NCBI GenBank assembly: GCA_016946835.1
Contig: JACVTC010000171.1
Span: forward strand, 1 to 64,000
Length of the DNA stretch: 64,000 nt
Source: Neocallimastix lanati (nom. inval.)
Taxonomy: Eukaryota > Neocallimastigomycota > Neocallimastigomycetes > Neocallimastigales > Neocallimastigaceae
Direction of reading: 5' to 3'
Shown: one piece after another, positions 1-13,100 of the stretch
Layout of the letters: the number at the start of each line of letters is the position of its first letter
Numbering within the stretch: the first letter of the stretch is position 1
The notes under the pieces: generated by a model
What the model was told of the DNA's origin: nothing
Database searches by the model: none
The model's input: the letters and a program-made list of their open reading frames with translations, nothing else
Made by a program: the position numbers and the translations under genes

Positions 1-265
1 TATTTTGTTTATAAATAAATAGTAATATATGTATATTAAATAGGTTTGATATATTAAAATGTAATAATGAAAAAAATAAATACATGTAAATTTTTATAAT
101 TAAATCGATGTATTAGCTATTGACTATCAAATAGTTAATAACGAGAAGAGATTTATTTTTAAATTTAATAAAAGATTATTTATTAAAAAAGGAATCTTTT
201 ATTACGTGTTTAAAATATTTTGTGTATTTTGTTATTTGTAATCTGTTTCTTCCAAACTCTTTACA
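1..265 (+). mobile_element. Ty3/gypsy LTR, 3' part (cut by window edge)
   Basis: This stretch aligns along its length with the last part of the LTRs of the gypsy element at 54131-61538. It ends in the same words (a TTTGTAATCTG-like stretch, then CTCTTTACA). It is diverged from those LTRs, so it comes from an older copy or a sister subfamily. Directly after it, at 266, Ty1/copia coding sequence begins, so it appears to have inserted into a copia element. The rest of it lies left of the window. Confidence 0.75.
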
Positions 266-767
266 GGCTTATAGATTAAAAATATGCTAAATGAAATGTT
301 TAAATGAAATTTGTAATAAATTTAAATGGAGACATCAGAGCATCCTTATTTGCTGCTGAAAATTATGCTATTAGCAAAAAACTTAGACATGTAAGAGTTA
401 GCTATCACTACTTTAAAGAAAATATTGAAAGAAAAGAAGTAATTTTACATTACATTAAATCTGAAGAAAATTTAGCAGATATTTTAACAAAAGCTGTTAA
501 TAAAAATCAAATAACTAATTTTGCAAACAAAGTTTTTGATAATACTTTGTTTAGGGGGGAATGTTAGAAAATTAGTATTTTTAATTTATATTTTTAATTA
601 ACACGTTATTCAATACTTTTATTTTATTATAATTTTAAATATTAAATATTAAATAGTATATTATAAATAGATAGGATATATTACAATAAATATAGTTTAT
701 ATAGTTTATGATACAAATAATATAGTTTTAAAAAATTTTTTATAAGCCTCTTTTGTATTATTTCTAT
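266..767 (+). mobile_element. Ty1/copia relic: end of RNase H plus 3' LTR
   Basis: Positions 304-567 encode the end of a copia polyprotein. The diagnostic tail is the RNase H region with a KLRHVRVSYHYFKE-like motif followed by EENLADILTKAV. The frame ends in FRGEC over a purine tract (TTAGGGGGGAA), which looks like a polypurine tract. LTR-like sequence starting TGTTAG follows at 562. The same FRGEC/purine-tract arrangement occurs at 53812 and, in part, elsewhere in the window. Only the 3' end is present and the element is a broken fossil. The right end of its LTR is not resolved; 767 is simply the base before the next element's target duplication. Confidence 0.7.
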
Positions 768-776
768 TAAGTCATG

Positions 777-822
777 GGGGTGTCATTTCGAAAATTTTTA
801 TTACAAAAATTTGTATTTTGTT
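777..822 (+). repeat. MULE-1 left terminal inverted repeat
   Basis: This matches the reverse complement of 4955-5003 over the run from CATTTCG to GTATTTTGTT, with small indels only in the outermost ten bases. Both ends start with GGGG. The same outer plan (G-rich end, then CATTTCG) is seen in MULE-2 and MULE-3. Confidence 0.85.
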
Positions 823-1139
823 GTAGTGCATTTCGGAAAACATGGCGCATTATAATGTAATAAATAAATAAATTAATAAATTAATTATAAATGACTAAAA
901 AAATTTTTTTTAGAAAATTAAATAAAAAAAAATATAATTATTGTATATATAAAATAATTATTATATTTTTTTATTTTATTTTAAATATTATTAATTATTA
1001 TCAATACCTTGTTTATATTATCAACAGAATTACATACGTAATTACATAATTGAATAATTAAAAAAAATAAATATATAAATAGGTTTATAATTAGTACTTT
1101 TCATAATATTATATTAAAGTATTAATTTTATAAATTAAA

Positions 1140-1580
1140 ATGTTTAAAAAATTATAAACTGCTTTATTAATTGTTACTGCATGCATTACTTATGTTTGTG
1201 GTATAAAATTGGTTGGACCAGCTATATATTCAGATATATCTCATCTATATTTCCTTAATTCTAGAGATTGAAAAAATACATATATATGTAAAGGTTATGG
1301 TATTATAAAAAATAGTAATCGTGGATTTTATTACTGTTTCCTCCGTAATTCAGTAGCTAATTATAGAGAAATCCCCGTTGAAGCATATCTTAGAGATACA
1401 CAATATAAAAATCTAGATAAATGTAAATGGGTTACTAGACATATAAGTACCAAAAATGGATGTTATTACACACCAAATAACACAAGAGGTGGATTTTCAT
1501 GGAGAGGTTATGTTGATCGTGATGCTCGTGTTTATGATATAGTTGGTAAATACTATCTTACTGAATATGGTTGGTGTTAG
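1140..1580 (+). pseudogene. Relic of a small secreted cysteine-containing protein gene inside MULE-1
   Basis: One frame of 147 codons runs from an ATG to a TAG and reads as a coherent protein despite about two internal breaks. It starts with a hydrophobic segment typical of a signal peptide (ALLIVTACITYVCG). A mature part of about 120 residues follows, rich in aromatic residues and with about five cysteines, ending in TEYGWC. Codon use and base composition are clearly less AT-biased than the flanks. I do not recognise the family; a secreted effector, antimicrobial or toxin-like protein would all fit, so I treat it as a fossil. It lies between the transposon's left repeat and the 3' end of the transposase, in the opposite direction, so it is cargo rather than transposon machinery. 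Confidence 0.6.
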
Positions 1581-1836
1581 TGTGGTTAAATAAATAAATA
1601 ATATATTTTTTATAGATTAATTTTAAATTTATTATTAAACTAAATATTATTTTTTTAAAAATTAAGATAATATATAAACCATATAAATATATATAAGTTT
1701 AACATATATAAAATATTAAATAATAAAGTATATAGGTGAAATAAATATAAAATAAAATAAAATAAAATAAAAAAATATATAATAATTATTTTATATATAT
1801 AGGAATCATATATTTTAACTTTTTTTTCATTTATTT

Positions 1837-1840
<4 letters not shown>

Positions 1841-1881
<41 letters not shown>
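1841..1881. repeat. Poly-A tract (about 41 bp)
   Basis: An uninterrupted A run inside MULE-1, 3' of the secreted-protein relic. Similar homopolymers occur through the window, so it need not be a retroposition tail. Confidence 0.9.
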
Positions 1882-1884
<3 letters not shown>

Positions 1885-2239
1885 AGTTTTATTAACGTTT
1901 GTCTTTTAATTATTATATTTTATTATAAAAAAAATAAATAAATAGTAAATAAAAAAAATTAAATAAAAAGTAAATAATTTTAATTATTTATAATTCATAT
2001 TTTCATAAACGATATATATATATATATATTAATTTAAATAATATAATAATTAAAAATTAAAACAATAAGAGTTAAATAATTGTTCCTATTAAAATAATTA
2101 ATTATTTGGGTAGTGATATTTATAATGTTTGATCAATATGAATCAATTATTATTAAAATATAATAATAACAATTTGAATTTTAATAAAATAATAAAAATC
2201 TTTTATTGAATTTAATATTTTTAATAACATAATTAATTT

Positions 2240-2459
2240 TGAAAAGTATATTGATATTAATAAAATTTATAATTATATAATATTGATATTGATATTAATA
2301 AAATTTATAATTATATAATATTGATATTGATATTAATAAAATTTATAATTATATAATATTGATATTGATATTAATAAAATTTATAATTATATAATATTGA
2401 TATTGATATTAATAAAATTTATAATTATATAATATTGATATTGATATTAATAAAATTTT
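2240..2459. repeat. 38-bp tandem repeat, about 5-6 copies
   Basis: The unit is built on TTGATATTGATATTAATAAA followed by an AT-rich spacer, and copies are nearly identical. It lies just 3' of the transposase reading frame of MULE-1. MULE-2 has a shorter-period repeat of the same core in the same place (about 16710-16835). Confidence 0.9.
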
Positions 2460-2672
2460 AACTAGTATCAAATATATCGGTTTTAGTTATAAATTACTTA
2501 ATAAAAATAGCTAAAAGATAATTTCTATTAAGATTATTAAATAAACACAATAGGTAAATAAATTTGTATTTTTTTAAATTAAGATTATTTAATTATTATT
2601 TAAACGATTATAAATATAAATTTAAAATAAATAAATTTGTATTTTTCTAGCATTTTTTTAAATTAAGATTAT

Positions 2673-4120
2673 TTATTTTAAATTAATATTTATATCGTTT
2701 AAATCAATTAAACAATCTTTCCATAATTTAACTAATTCATTTCTGTTGCATCCATTATAAAATAAATTGATTTCCTTACTTTTGTAATTTTCAATTAAAA
2801 TTTTAATTTCATCAGTTGCACTAAATATTTTTTGCTTTTTTTTTCCCCAAAGTTCATTTAGTTCTCCTTTGGTAATCATTATAAGATAAGTTTTCTTCTT
2901 CTTTTAATATATATATTATTTTATAAAATAAAGGTTTATTTGGAAATATATTATTTAAGTAGCTATTATAAGGTTCTGATGCATTGTTTGTTAAATGCTC
3001 TATATTTTCATAATAATTCCAATTATTAACATTATACTTAAGTAAATAATTTTTATTAAAATACTCTAAAAATTGTAGAAAATTATTATACTTTTTTTTG
3101 ACAAATTCTTTTTATTATAATATAAAAATCAAATATATAGTTAGGGTTTATAAATGGTAAGTTCGAAATAGCTTTATAATAAATATATACATCATTATTA
3201 TTCTTCACTTCATGATAACATAATATATTTTTTTGTTTTTCTAATGATCTTTTGTAATGCCAAACACAATATTTAATATTTATATTGGGAAAAATTTTTT
3301 TTGCGGCATTAGATATACCTTGTTCAAAATCACAATGAAAATTAATTGTAGTAATTAATGTATTACTCCTAAATTTATTTGCATTTTTTTTTATTTCTTT
3401 AAATAATGTTTCATATGTAGATTGTTTTTTATTTTTTAATATAGAAATGGAAGTAGTGTAAAACATATTAAATTCCCCAACATAAGTTCTTGTTATAAAT
3501 AACTGATAACTAAATTTCGGTGCTGCATAAAATGTTCAGTCCGCAAATATATTTTTATGATAATTCGAAAATAAATATGCTTGGAATGGTGATTGAAAGA
3601 TTATTAGATCAGTATTTTTAAATATCATAAAATTTTCATTTCTTTTCGTTTTATAATTTTTTGATTCAATGGGAATATCATCAAAACTTTTTATGTTTGG
3701 AGGAAATTGTTTATTTATATTTCTTATTATTTGGGATCAAATTGTACTATATTCGGGACATATAAGCCCCCATTTCTTGAGAAACGGCATTAAATATATG
3801 TTTAGGTTTTATAACCATAGGAATTGAATTTTTCCTAATTTCTTCCTTAATTTTATGTTTTGCTACTGATATAGACACATCAATTTCTTTTTCGAGATGG
3901 TTATGTAAACTTTCATATTTTAAAACCTCCTTTTTATCATTTAAAATAATTAAAGATTTACATTTATTTAAAGTCATATATTCAGTGCATCTATAAATTT
4001 TTGATATCTTTCCTTTGAAATGAAAAATTAAATTTGTATTTTTTATTAATAATAATTTGTTCATTTCCTCGATTTGTTTCATTTATTTCAATTTCTATAT
4101 TGTCTTCAATTGATAATTAA
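2673..4120 (-). pseudogene. MULE-1 transposase (FLYWCH + MULE), decayed
   Basis: Read on the minus strand, the N-terminal part (start about 4082) holds a FLYWCH-type zinc finger: YRCTEYMTLNKCKS, then HNHLEKE. A MULE catalytic core follows, with the first Asp region (IFAD..TFYAAP), the second Asp (FHCDFEQG) and the CVWHYKRS motif. The C-terminal end lies near 2673. The frame is interrupted several times: an in-frame stop falls directly after the first catalytic Asp, others lie near 3740 and 3540, and the frame changes near 3086. It cannot make an active enzyme. The paralogues at 16893-18295 and 63175-64000 confirm the domain order. Confidence 0.85.
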
Positions 4121-4954
4121 AATTTTCCAATAAAATATTTAATAAATATACTTTTAAATGCTTTGAAACTTTTACTTTTTTAATATTTAAAATAATAATC
4201 CTTTTTTAATTAATTATATAATTATTTAAATAATTATTTAATTATTAATTATTTATTATTTTTTTATTTACTATTTTATTAATTTATTTTTATTTTTTTT
4301 TTATTTTTATTGTTTATTTTATTTTATTTTTTTTATTTTTTATTTTATTTTTTTTTTTTTATTTTTTATTTTACTTTTTTTTTTTATTTTTTAATGTTTA
4401 AAAAAAAAAAGTTTTCTTATTATTTTATTTTATTTTTAAATGTTTAAAAAAAAATTTTTTGTATTTCTTATTTTTTTTTTTTTTATTTTTATTTTATTGT
4501 TCAATGTTTAAAAAAAATGTTTATTTAATTTTATTTTATTTTTTAAGCATTAAAAAATAAAATATTTATTTATTTTTATTTTATTGTTCAATGTTTAAAA
4601 AAAAAGTTTTCTTATTTCTTATTTTTATTTAATGTTTTATTTATTGAAGTGTTGTATTTCGCCAAAAGTTGAATTTCGTCCAGTTGAATTTCGCCAAATT
4701 CTTGGTAGCTTATAAATTTACGTCATAAAATATCACCACAATTATTATTCACGTCATATTGTGAATATATGGCTTTTTAAAAATTGTAGAAAAAAGACAC
4801 AAAATTATGATACAATTAGATATACGCCACACGTAAGATTACGTGTTTGAAAATTTTTGAGAATTGTAATTTTATTTAATTATTTAATTAATTATTTTTC
4901 ATTAAAATTTTAATAAAATTAAGTGGCTTAAAATTAAAAATATTTAAGCCATAT

Positions 4955-5003
4955 AACAAAATACAAATTTTTGTAATAAAAATTTTCGAAATGCACACTC
5001 CCC
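4955..5003 (-). repeat. MULE-1 right terminal inverted repeat
   Basis: Reverse-complement partner of 777-822. It ends in CACTCCCC and is followed at once by the second copy of the 9-bp target duplication (5004-5012). Confidence 0.85.
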
Positions 5004-5012
5004 TAAGTCATG

Positions 5013-7164
5013 TATTTAATATAATAAAAATGTACGTTCCATTGAATGTGAATATAAAAAATAAAAAATATTAAATCATGTATTATTATTATTAAAAAAA
5101 AAAAGGTTCTTTAATAAAAATAAAAATTTTAGTAAAAAGAAAATATTTATTTACGATTTTTTGTCAAAATTGATAAAAAGTATTTAAAATAAATAAATAA
5201 ATACATAAATAAATAAATAAATAAATAAATTAAAATTAAAAAAAATCTATATATAAAAAGAAAAAAATTCTTTTAATTTTAATTTTTTTTAATGTAAAGA
5301 ATATATTTTTTTTTGAAGAATATATCTTTAAATAAATATATAACTAAAATATTCTTTAAAAATAAAAAATAAAATATTTTTGAAATTCTCATTATATATA
5401 TATAAAAAAATAAAATATTATTGAAATCTGTAAGAAGAGTATTTAAAAAAAAAATTAACAATTAAGAAGGTTTATGTATCTTAAAAATATACAAAAAATA
5501 GTCTTTAAATATTATTAAAATATAAAAAAAATAATATTTTTATTAATATAAAAATTAAAATTAAAAGTTTTTAAAATCTTTAAATATATAAATAAAATAT
5601 TCATTAAAAATAATATTCTTTAAAAATAAAGTATTCTTTAAAAATAAAATATTCTTTAAAAATAAAATATTCTTTAAAGATAAAATATTCTTTAAAGATA
5701 AAATATTCTTTAAAAATAAAATATTCTTTAAAAATAAAATAAGAAGGTTTATGTATCTTAAAAATATACAAAAAATAGTCTTTAAATATTATTAAAATAT
5801 AAAAAAAATAATATTTTTATTAATATAAAAATTAAAATTAAAAGTTTTTAAAATCTTTAAATATATAAATAAAATATTCATTAAAAATAAAATATTCATT
5901 AAAAATAAAATATTCTTTAAAAATAAAATATTCATTAAAAATAATATTCTTTAAAAATAAAGTATTCTTTAAAAATAAAATATTCTTTAAAAATAAAAAA
6001 TTCTTTAAAAATAAAATATTCTTTAAAAATAAAATATTCTTTAAAAATAAAATATTCTTTAAAAATAAAATATTCTTTGAAAATAAATATTTAAATAAAA
6101 GTTTAAGGAAAAAAAAATTTTTTTAACCTTTAAGATTTATTAATTTTATATTCATAAAATTAATATTATAAATTTAAAGGTTATTGATAAAAATATTTAA
6201 TATTATTTTTATTATACATATTAATAGAAAACTTTTGTTTTATAATGAAAAGTTACTAATGAAAATATAAAAATTTAAATATTAGAAAATTTTTCTTATA
6301 ATATTCATAAAATGATATAGATACTAAATAATTTGTTGAAAAATCTTATGAAATAAATAATTGTGTTTATGTGTTTATTATTATAATAGTAATATTTTTT
6401 TTAGCCACAAAAAATTTATATAAATTAATAATATATCTTAACGAATTAATGGTTCAAATTAAAAATTCAATTAAAATATAATAATTATATATATAATAAA
6501 AAAATAATTTTTTAAATAATAATTTTTATTTAAACTAATAATATTTCAAATTTTGAAATATTATTTTTAGAAATATGCCAAATATTGAAATAATAAATAT
6601 TAGCATTAAGATTTATTCACTTTATAAATAATAAATATTTTAGAATCTATTTTAAATTAGTTTTATTTTAAAATAATTATCATAATATGTAAGTTATTTT
6701 TAACTTGAATTAATTAAAAATAAAATTAATGAAGGCAAAAATATATTTATATAACATGTAATAAAATAATTGTTACCTATAAATTATAATAATAATTATT
6801 TATAACTCAAACTTTATATTATTTAGTATTAGTATTATAAAAATTTATTATAAATATTACCAAAGTTCTATGTAAAAGTATATTATTACTGAATATATTT
6901 ATGTTTCATTATTCCATTAAAAAATAAAAATAAAATCACATTATCTTTTATGTATTAAATTTACTAATTTATTTTATATTATTTATATTTAACATTATAT
7001 GTTTATAATATTCATTAATTGTTGTTTTAATATATATTATTTTTTATCAAAATAAATATTTATACTTATGTTGAATATTTAATATTATTATTATTATTAT
7101 CTGAAAATTTTTTGAATCGTAAATAAAAATATAAAGAAAATAAATAAATAAAGTATTAATAAAT
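5013..7164. repeat. Gene-free AT desert with 18-bp minisatellite and large tandem duplication
   Basis: No credible gene. About 5582-6090 holds a minisatellite of an 18-bp unit (ATTCTTTAAAAATAAAAT with variants). A longer block starting AAGAAGGTTTATGTATC at about 5464 recurs at about 5742, so some 280 bp that includes part of the minisatellite has been duplicated in tandem. The rest, to the CSN4 start at 7165, is A/T simple sequence. Confidence 0.85.
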
Positions 7165-8512
7165 ATGTCAATAAATGATCAATTGGAGCAAATTACTAAT
7201 GCTCCCCAAAAAGATAAATTAGATAAATATAAGAAACTTGTTGAAGATATATTTAAAAATATAACTGATGAAAATATTTTTAAGGATAATATTCAATATC
7301 TTTTCAATCATATTATACAAGAATCAGTTGTATTATCAATTTCAAGACAAATAATTCAACTAGCAATTGATAAATTAATTGAATGTGAAAGTATTGAAAA
7401 TATTAATAAACAAGAAATTTGGAAAATTATAATTGAAAATTTAAAAAAAAGACTTGTAACATTTGAAGAACAAGTAAGGTCATTTTTTTCATATTTAAAA
7501 ATTTATGTAACATTAATATTTAAAAAATATTGCAATTTAATTCGATAAGTAGAGAAAATTTGAAATTTAATTAATGTTAATTATATACTATTTGATATAG
7601 GCTTCTATAGCATATGAAAATCTCTCTAAAGTATTAGAAGAAGATGAACAATGGACTGAAGCTGCCAAAGTTTTAATGGAGATTCCATTAGAATCAGGGT
7701 ATCGTAATACTTCTGATGATTATAAAATTAAAATATATATTCATATTGTTAGACTTTTATTAGAAGATGAAGATCCAATTACTGCCGAAACCTATCTTAA
7801 TCGTGTTGCTTTATTAATATCAAATACTACAGATCCAGAAATACAAATTCATTATAAATTTTCTAATGTTAGAATTCTTGATTATAAAAGACAATTTTTA
7901 CCAGCATGTAGTAAATATCATGAACTCTCTTATGAAAGTAATATTGATAAAGATAATAGATTAAAATGTCTTTCTCAAGCAATTGTTTGTGCAGTTCTTG
8001 CCAATGCTGGACCCCTTCGTACACGTCTTCTAACTACATTATATAAAGATGAAAGAGTACGTGAAGGTCAAATTGACAAAGTATATACTAATATATTAGA
8101 AAAAATGTACATGGAAAGAGTCATTCGTAGAAACGAAGTTGAGGAATTTAGTAAATATTTACAACCACACCATTTGGCAAAGATGAGTGATGGTAATACT
8201 GTTCTTGATCGTGCTATTATTGAACATAATATATTGTCTTCATCAAAAATTTACAAAAATATTTCATTTGAAGAAGTAGGTAATTTATTAGATATATCAG
8301 CTGAACAAGCTGAAGCAATTGTTGCAAAAATGATTGAAGAAGGGAGAATGCAAGGATCTATTGATCAAATTGATAATATTATTCAATTTTCATCTGTAAA
8401 AGAGCTACCAATATGGAATGAACGTATTTCAGATTTATGTTTTAATATTGAAGGCATATTAACATCAATCCAAGAAAAATATCCAGAATGGGTACAAGAA
8501 AACTTCTTATAA
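7165..8512 (+). CDS. CSN4: COP9 signalosome complex subunit 4
   Basis: PCI-domain subunit of the COP9 signalosome, which removes NEDD8 from cullin-RING ubiquitin ligases. Exon 1 is 7165-7473 and ends in the family motif RLVTFEEQ. An intron with a GTAAGG donor and a TATAG acceptor covers 7474-7600. Exon 2, 7601-8512, starts [15 protein letters not shown] in the same phase. This gives about 406 residues, the usual length. Diagnostic family segments are [49 protein letters not shown] and [16 protein letters not shown]. The last two belong to the PCI winged helix. The frame stays open past the donor, and [11 protein letters not shown] resembles the animal sequence after FEEQ. A later donor (about 7506) or retention is therefore possible. 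The start is the first ATG and gives the expected N-terminus. Confidence 0.93.
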
Positions 8513-10169
8513 AATTTTACATTTTTTTATTTTAAATTTTTAAAATATTACGAATAATAAATAGTATTAATTGATTTACCAATAAGTTCTATTACATTAA
8601 TATAATTATGTGATCAAGGAATTACATGTATGTATATTTATGTATATATATTATTTTTATTTATATGGAATAATAAATATAATATTATAATTCAAAATTC
8701 GAATTTTTATTTACAATAAATATATAATTATAACATATTGCAACTTAGCACTATAAAATAAAATACAATTGATTATTAAATAATTAATTTGATGAATAAT
8801 GCAAATTTTAAAATAATATAAATAGTGCGCTTATAATATAATATAATATAATATATATGGGTGAGCGGAATAAGTAAATAAATAAATTTTTATTATAATT
8901 ATTATAATATAATTACTGTTAATATTTTTATTATTAAATAATTTTAAAAATTTAAAGAATATTTAATAGTTATTATGATATTTAGTATTTATTATTAATT
9001 TTTATTTTTTTTGTTGATTAGCATTAATTTATATATGTATTAACATTAAGTACTTATTAAATTTTATATTTATATATACTTATTAATAATTATACTCGTT
9101 ATTTATGCTTAACTTCAAAATCACAATTATTTATAAGTTTTATAAAAATCAATTAGAACTCAAACAAAAATATCAATTAAAATTTCGTATATATATAACG
9201 GAATGAATGAATGAACGATAAATAAATAAATTAAAAAAAAAAAAAAATAAAAAAAAAAATAAGTATTTAACATGTTTGACTATTAATTATTAATAATAGC
9301 ATTTTTTTTTTTTTTTTTTTTTTTATATATATATAGTCAATAAAATTTAGTATTTGGAAAAACATTAAATGAAAAATTATTAATATTTTTTTAAAGATAA
9401 TATATTTCCATTACTCTTTTTTATTAATTAAACAATTTATATATTTTAAAAATTACTTTTTTTGTATTATAAACATTATTAAAAATATGAAAAATGTACA
9501 ATGAAAATATACTATAAAATAAAAAATATTAAAATAAAGATCAATATGAATAAAAGTTAATATCATATTGTAAAATAATATATGTTAAATTAGTATTTAT
9601 AAATAAGATAGTGCTGTGAAGGATTATTACTTTTTATGTCAATGAATTGAAGGTCTAGATGTTAAAGTTCACCATTCTCATATTAGAAATTAACCTGTTG
9701 GACTCCCAAGAAATTTTTTTTCCTGCATCATTCAAAAATTAGTTTAGGAAAACAATTAATGATTGGAAAGTTGGTCAGGCATTTATAGAGTATTTAACTC
9801 TAAATTCTAAATGTTAAGTTTTTATCAGCCAGTATTAGCATGCAATATTATTTAATACTTAAAAATATCTAAGTCATTAAGAAAAAGTTTATATATACTA
9901 AACATTATTACATAAAAATTAAATATATACAATAATACTTAATAAATATTATTGTACATATAAATATTATTCATTAATATTGAATAATAGGTTAAAATAA
10001 TATAAACTTAATATTAAAAATTATTGTTATTATTTATATATTTATTTATTTATTTATTTATTTATTTGTTTATTTATTTATTTATTTATTTATTTATTCA
10101 TTCATTTGTTCATTTATTCGTTTGTTCATTTGCTCATTTATTTATTTGCTTATACATATTATTATTTAG
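8513..10169. other. Intergenic stretch; microsatellites and one less AT-rich island
   Basis: No gene is supported. It holds poly-A/poly-T runs (about 9230-9325) and a long TTTA microsatellite (about 10030-10160, grading into TTCA/TTTG variants). An island at about 9600-9850 is richer in G and C than its surroundings but has no open frame I can identify; see findings. Confidence 0.7.
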
Positions 10170-13100
10170 CTATTTATTTTTAGTTTGAATTAAAGGCAAA
10201 TTAGTGATTGTTGAAGAAAAACCAGTGGATTCTTTGTCATTATCATTATCCTATAATATATTCATAATTTATTCATATTAATAAAAATATATATTTATTA
10301 TTTAAAATTATATATTTATTATAAATAGTACTATGAAATTTTTACTTTAACTTGGAATGCAGACAATAACATTATTGAAGGTTCTGCATTATTTAATTTA
10401 CTATAATCAATCTTATAATTTGGTTTTAATTCCTATATATTATAAATTTAAATATTAATATATTAAGTTTTTATATTATATAAAAAACTTCAATGCTACA
10501 TTTAAAAGGTTTCTATTATTAAATATATATATTATATACTTTAATTTGATTTTCAAGAAAAGCAGCTATTTTTTGGGCTTTTTCAGTTTTTTTATTTAAT
10601 GTACTATATTGATTCGTTTTATCTTTGATAGTATCTTTTAATGATTTTATTTCTTTATTAGTAGTATTTTTATTATTATTCATAGTAGAAACTTGATTCT
10701 TTAACTATATTTCATTACCGATATTGATAAACAAAAAATAAATTTCTATTAATTTATTTTAAATATTATTTATAACATAATTATATTACTTTACCATTTC
10801 AATATTTCTTTTTAATACATTATTTTCATTTAATAAATATTTTTTTTCGCTAGTTAATGAATCAATTCTTAACATCATTTTTTGAATATCTTGTTTATAT
10901 ATATATTATAAATTAGTATTTCTAATATATATGATTATAATACAATCATATATAATTTACTCACCAGGTATCATATAATTATCATTAGCTTATAATATAT
11001 ATTAATAAATATATATATATAAATATAATTAAAATTTTATATTCAATTTTATAATATATTATTAACTTTTAATAATTACTATTATCTCTACCTTCTTTTA
11101 TATGATCATATACATTATCATTTGGTTGTATAACATTGGTATTTAAACTTTTGAATTATCAATAAATTTATTATATCATTAACCAATAATATAATTAAAT
11201 TTATGATTTTCATTAAAAACTTATTTATGTATTATTTTTTTATATACATTACCTCTTTGAAAATGGTATTTCAAACTTGTTTTTACTAATAAGATTCATT
11301 ACTGATGCATGTTCATAATTTAATACATTATATTTACTAATAAGATCTTTCTTTTCCACTTTGAGTTGAAATATATCTTTATTTAATTTTTTATTTTCCT
11401 CTCGAAGTTTATTATTCATTTCCTATAATTGAAAATTAATTACATAAAAATAATTAGATATATTATCATTTTATAATTATAATAGTTCATATATCTTTAT
11501 TTATTTATTTATCTATTTATCTATTTATATATTTACACTTAAAAGAATTTCCTTCTTTTCACGGGCTAACATCATTTTTCTGTTTTCTATAATTTCATTT
11601 AATTTATCTTTTTTGTCTTTTACATGTAACTTAATTTCTTGTTTTGCCATTTGTTGATATATCTAAATTATTAAAATGAATTTGTATAAATTATTTTTCC
11701 TTTATTTATTTTTTTTTATTTTAATTTAATATAATTTATTAAAATAGTCATCTTACAGAATTATCAAATGTATCTTCTTCAATTTTATTTTCTAATTTTA
11801 CAATTCTTTCTTTTAATTTAACCTTTTTTCATAAATAAGATAAAATTATTTATATTAATTAAGAATTTTCTAAATTAATAAAAATATAAAAATTATTAAT
11901 TATTTCTACATTATCATCTTTAAGGGTTTTATTTTTAGCTTTTTCTTGTTTAAGTTGTAATGTAAGTTTTGAAATATTTATTTGATGTTCTAGTGCTTCT
12001 TTTTTTGTCTCATTAATTTCATCAGCTGTTTTTATTTTAAATATTTCATTCATTCTCAGTTGGGTCTTTAATTATTAATAGATTATATTATATAATCAAT
12101 ATATTTTAAATTCGATTTTTTCAGTTATATATATATCATACTATATTTTAATTATTATGCTATTAAAGATCTACTTTTAAATGAGCATTGTCTTCTGATA
12201 ATTTATTAATTATATCTTTAGATTTAATTTCCTCCTTTTGACTATTAATCCATAATTTCTTTATTAATTAAAAAAATCATTAATTAATAATATAATAATA
12301 GCAATAATATTAATAATAATTAATAAATATTTATATTTATATACTTGAATTCTTTCTTTCTCAAGTTTTGAAAAGGCAATTTCTTTTTGTAACTTTTGTT
12401 GAATTAATTTTTCATGTTGTAAATCGTTTTCTATAATGAATAGACATATTAATAATTTTATTTAAAATAATATTATGAAATATTATAAAATCATTTTATT
12501 AATAATATATATGTATTAACCCTGTGTTTTATCAACCAATTTTTGTCTTAATATATTTATATCATGTTCTTTCATTTCCAAATTATTGACCATTTTTTGT
12601 GCTTCATCATTTAACTTTGAATAATGATCATTTATTTGGTTATATAAACATTTATATTTTTCATGAGCGGAATCTTTTTCAACCTTAATATTTTGAAATA
12701 TTATATCACATTCAAAATGGATTAATATTTAAAGTATAAACAATTTTAAGAATTAATTTAAATAAATATAGATTATTATAAATACAATCTGTTCTTTAAG
12801 ATCTTTTATTTTCATATGTAGTCTAGCATTTTCATTTCTTAATGAATCATTTGTTGATTCAAAGTTTCTTGTTATATCATTTATTTCCTTTGTTGCTTCT
12901 TTTATAATTTTTTCTTCTTTTTCTCCTACTTTCTATAATTATTTATAATGTATAATACTCAATACTTCTCATTTTAAATTTCATAATACATTATTTATTT
13001 AATATTCAAATAATAATTTAAGTAACAAATTATTTTAAATTGATATTACCATAATAACTTCATCTTTTATTTGGGTTTTAAAACTTTGATTTAAAGATTT

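Larger units (their letters stand above)
777..5003. mobile_element. Mutator-like DNA transposon MULE-1 with 9-bp TSD
   Basis: The ends are inverted repeats of about 46-49 bp (777-822 and 4955-5003) that share a CATTTCGAAAATTTTTATTA core. They are flanked by a perfect 9-bp duplication, TAAGTCATG, at 768-776 and 5004-5012; a 9-bp duplication is typical of Mutator elements. Inside are a decayed FLYWCH/MULE transposase (2673-4120, minus), a 38-bp tandem repeat 3' of it, subterminal copies of the CATTTCG word (about 829 and 4650-4690), and a relic of a small secreted-protein gene on the plus strand (1140-1580). At 4.2 kb it is about 1.6 kb longer than MULE-2 with its insertion removed. Much of the excess is the cargo region. 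Confidence 0.85.

Noticed and set aside
5279-5461. 60-codon minus-strand frame
   Set aside because: Phe/Ile/Lys-only translation of A/T minisatellite.
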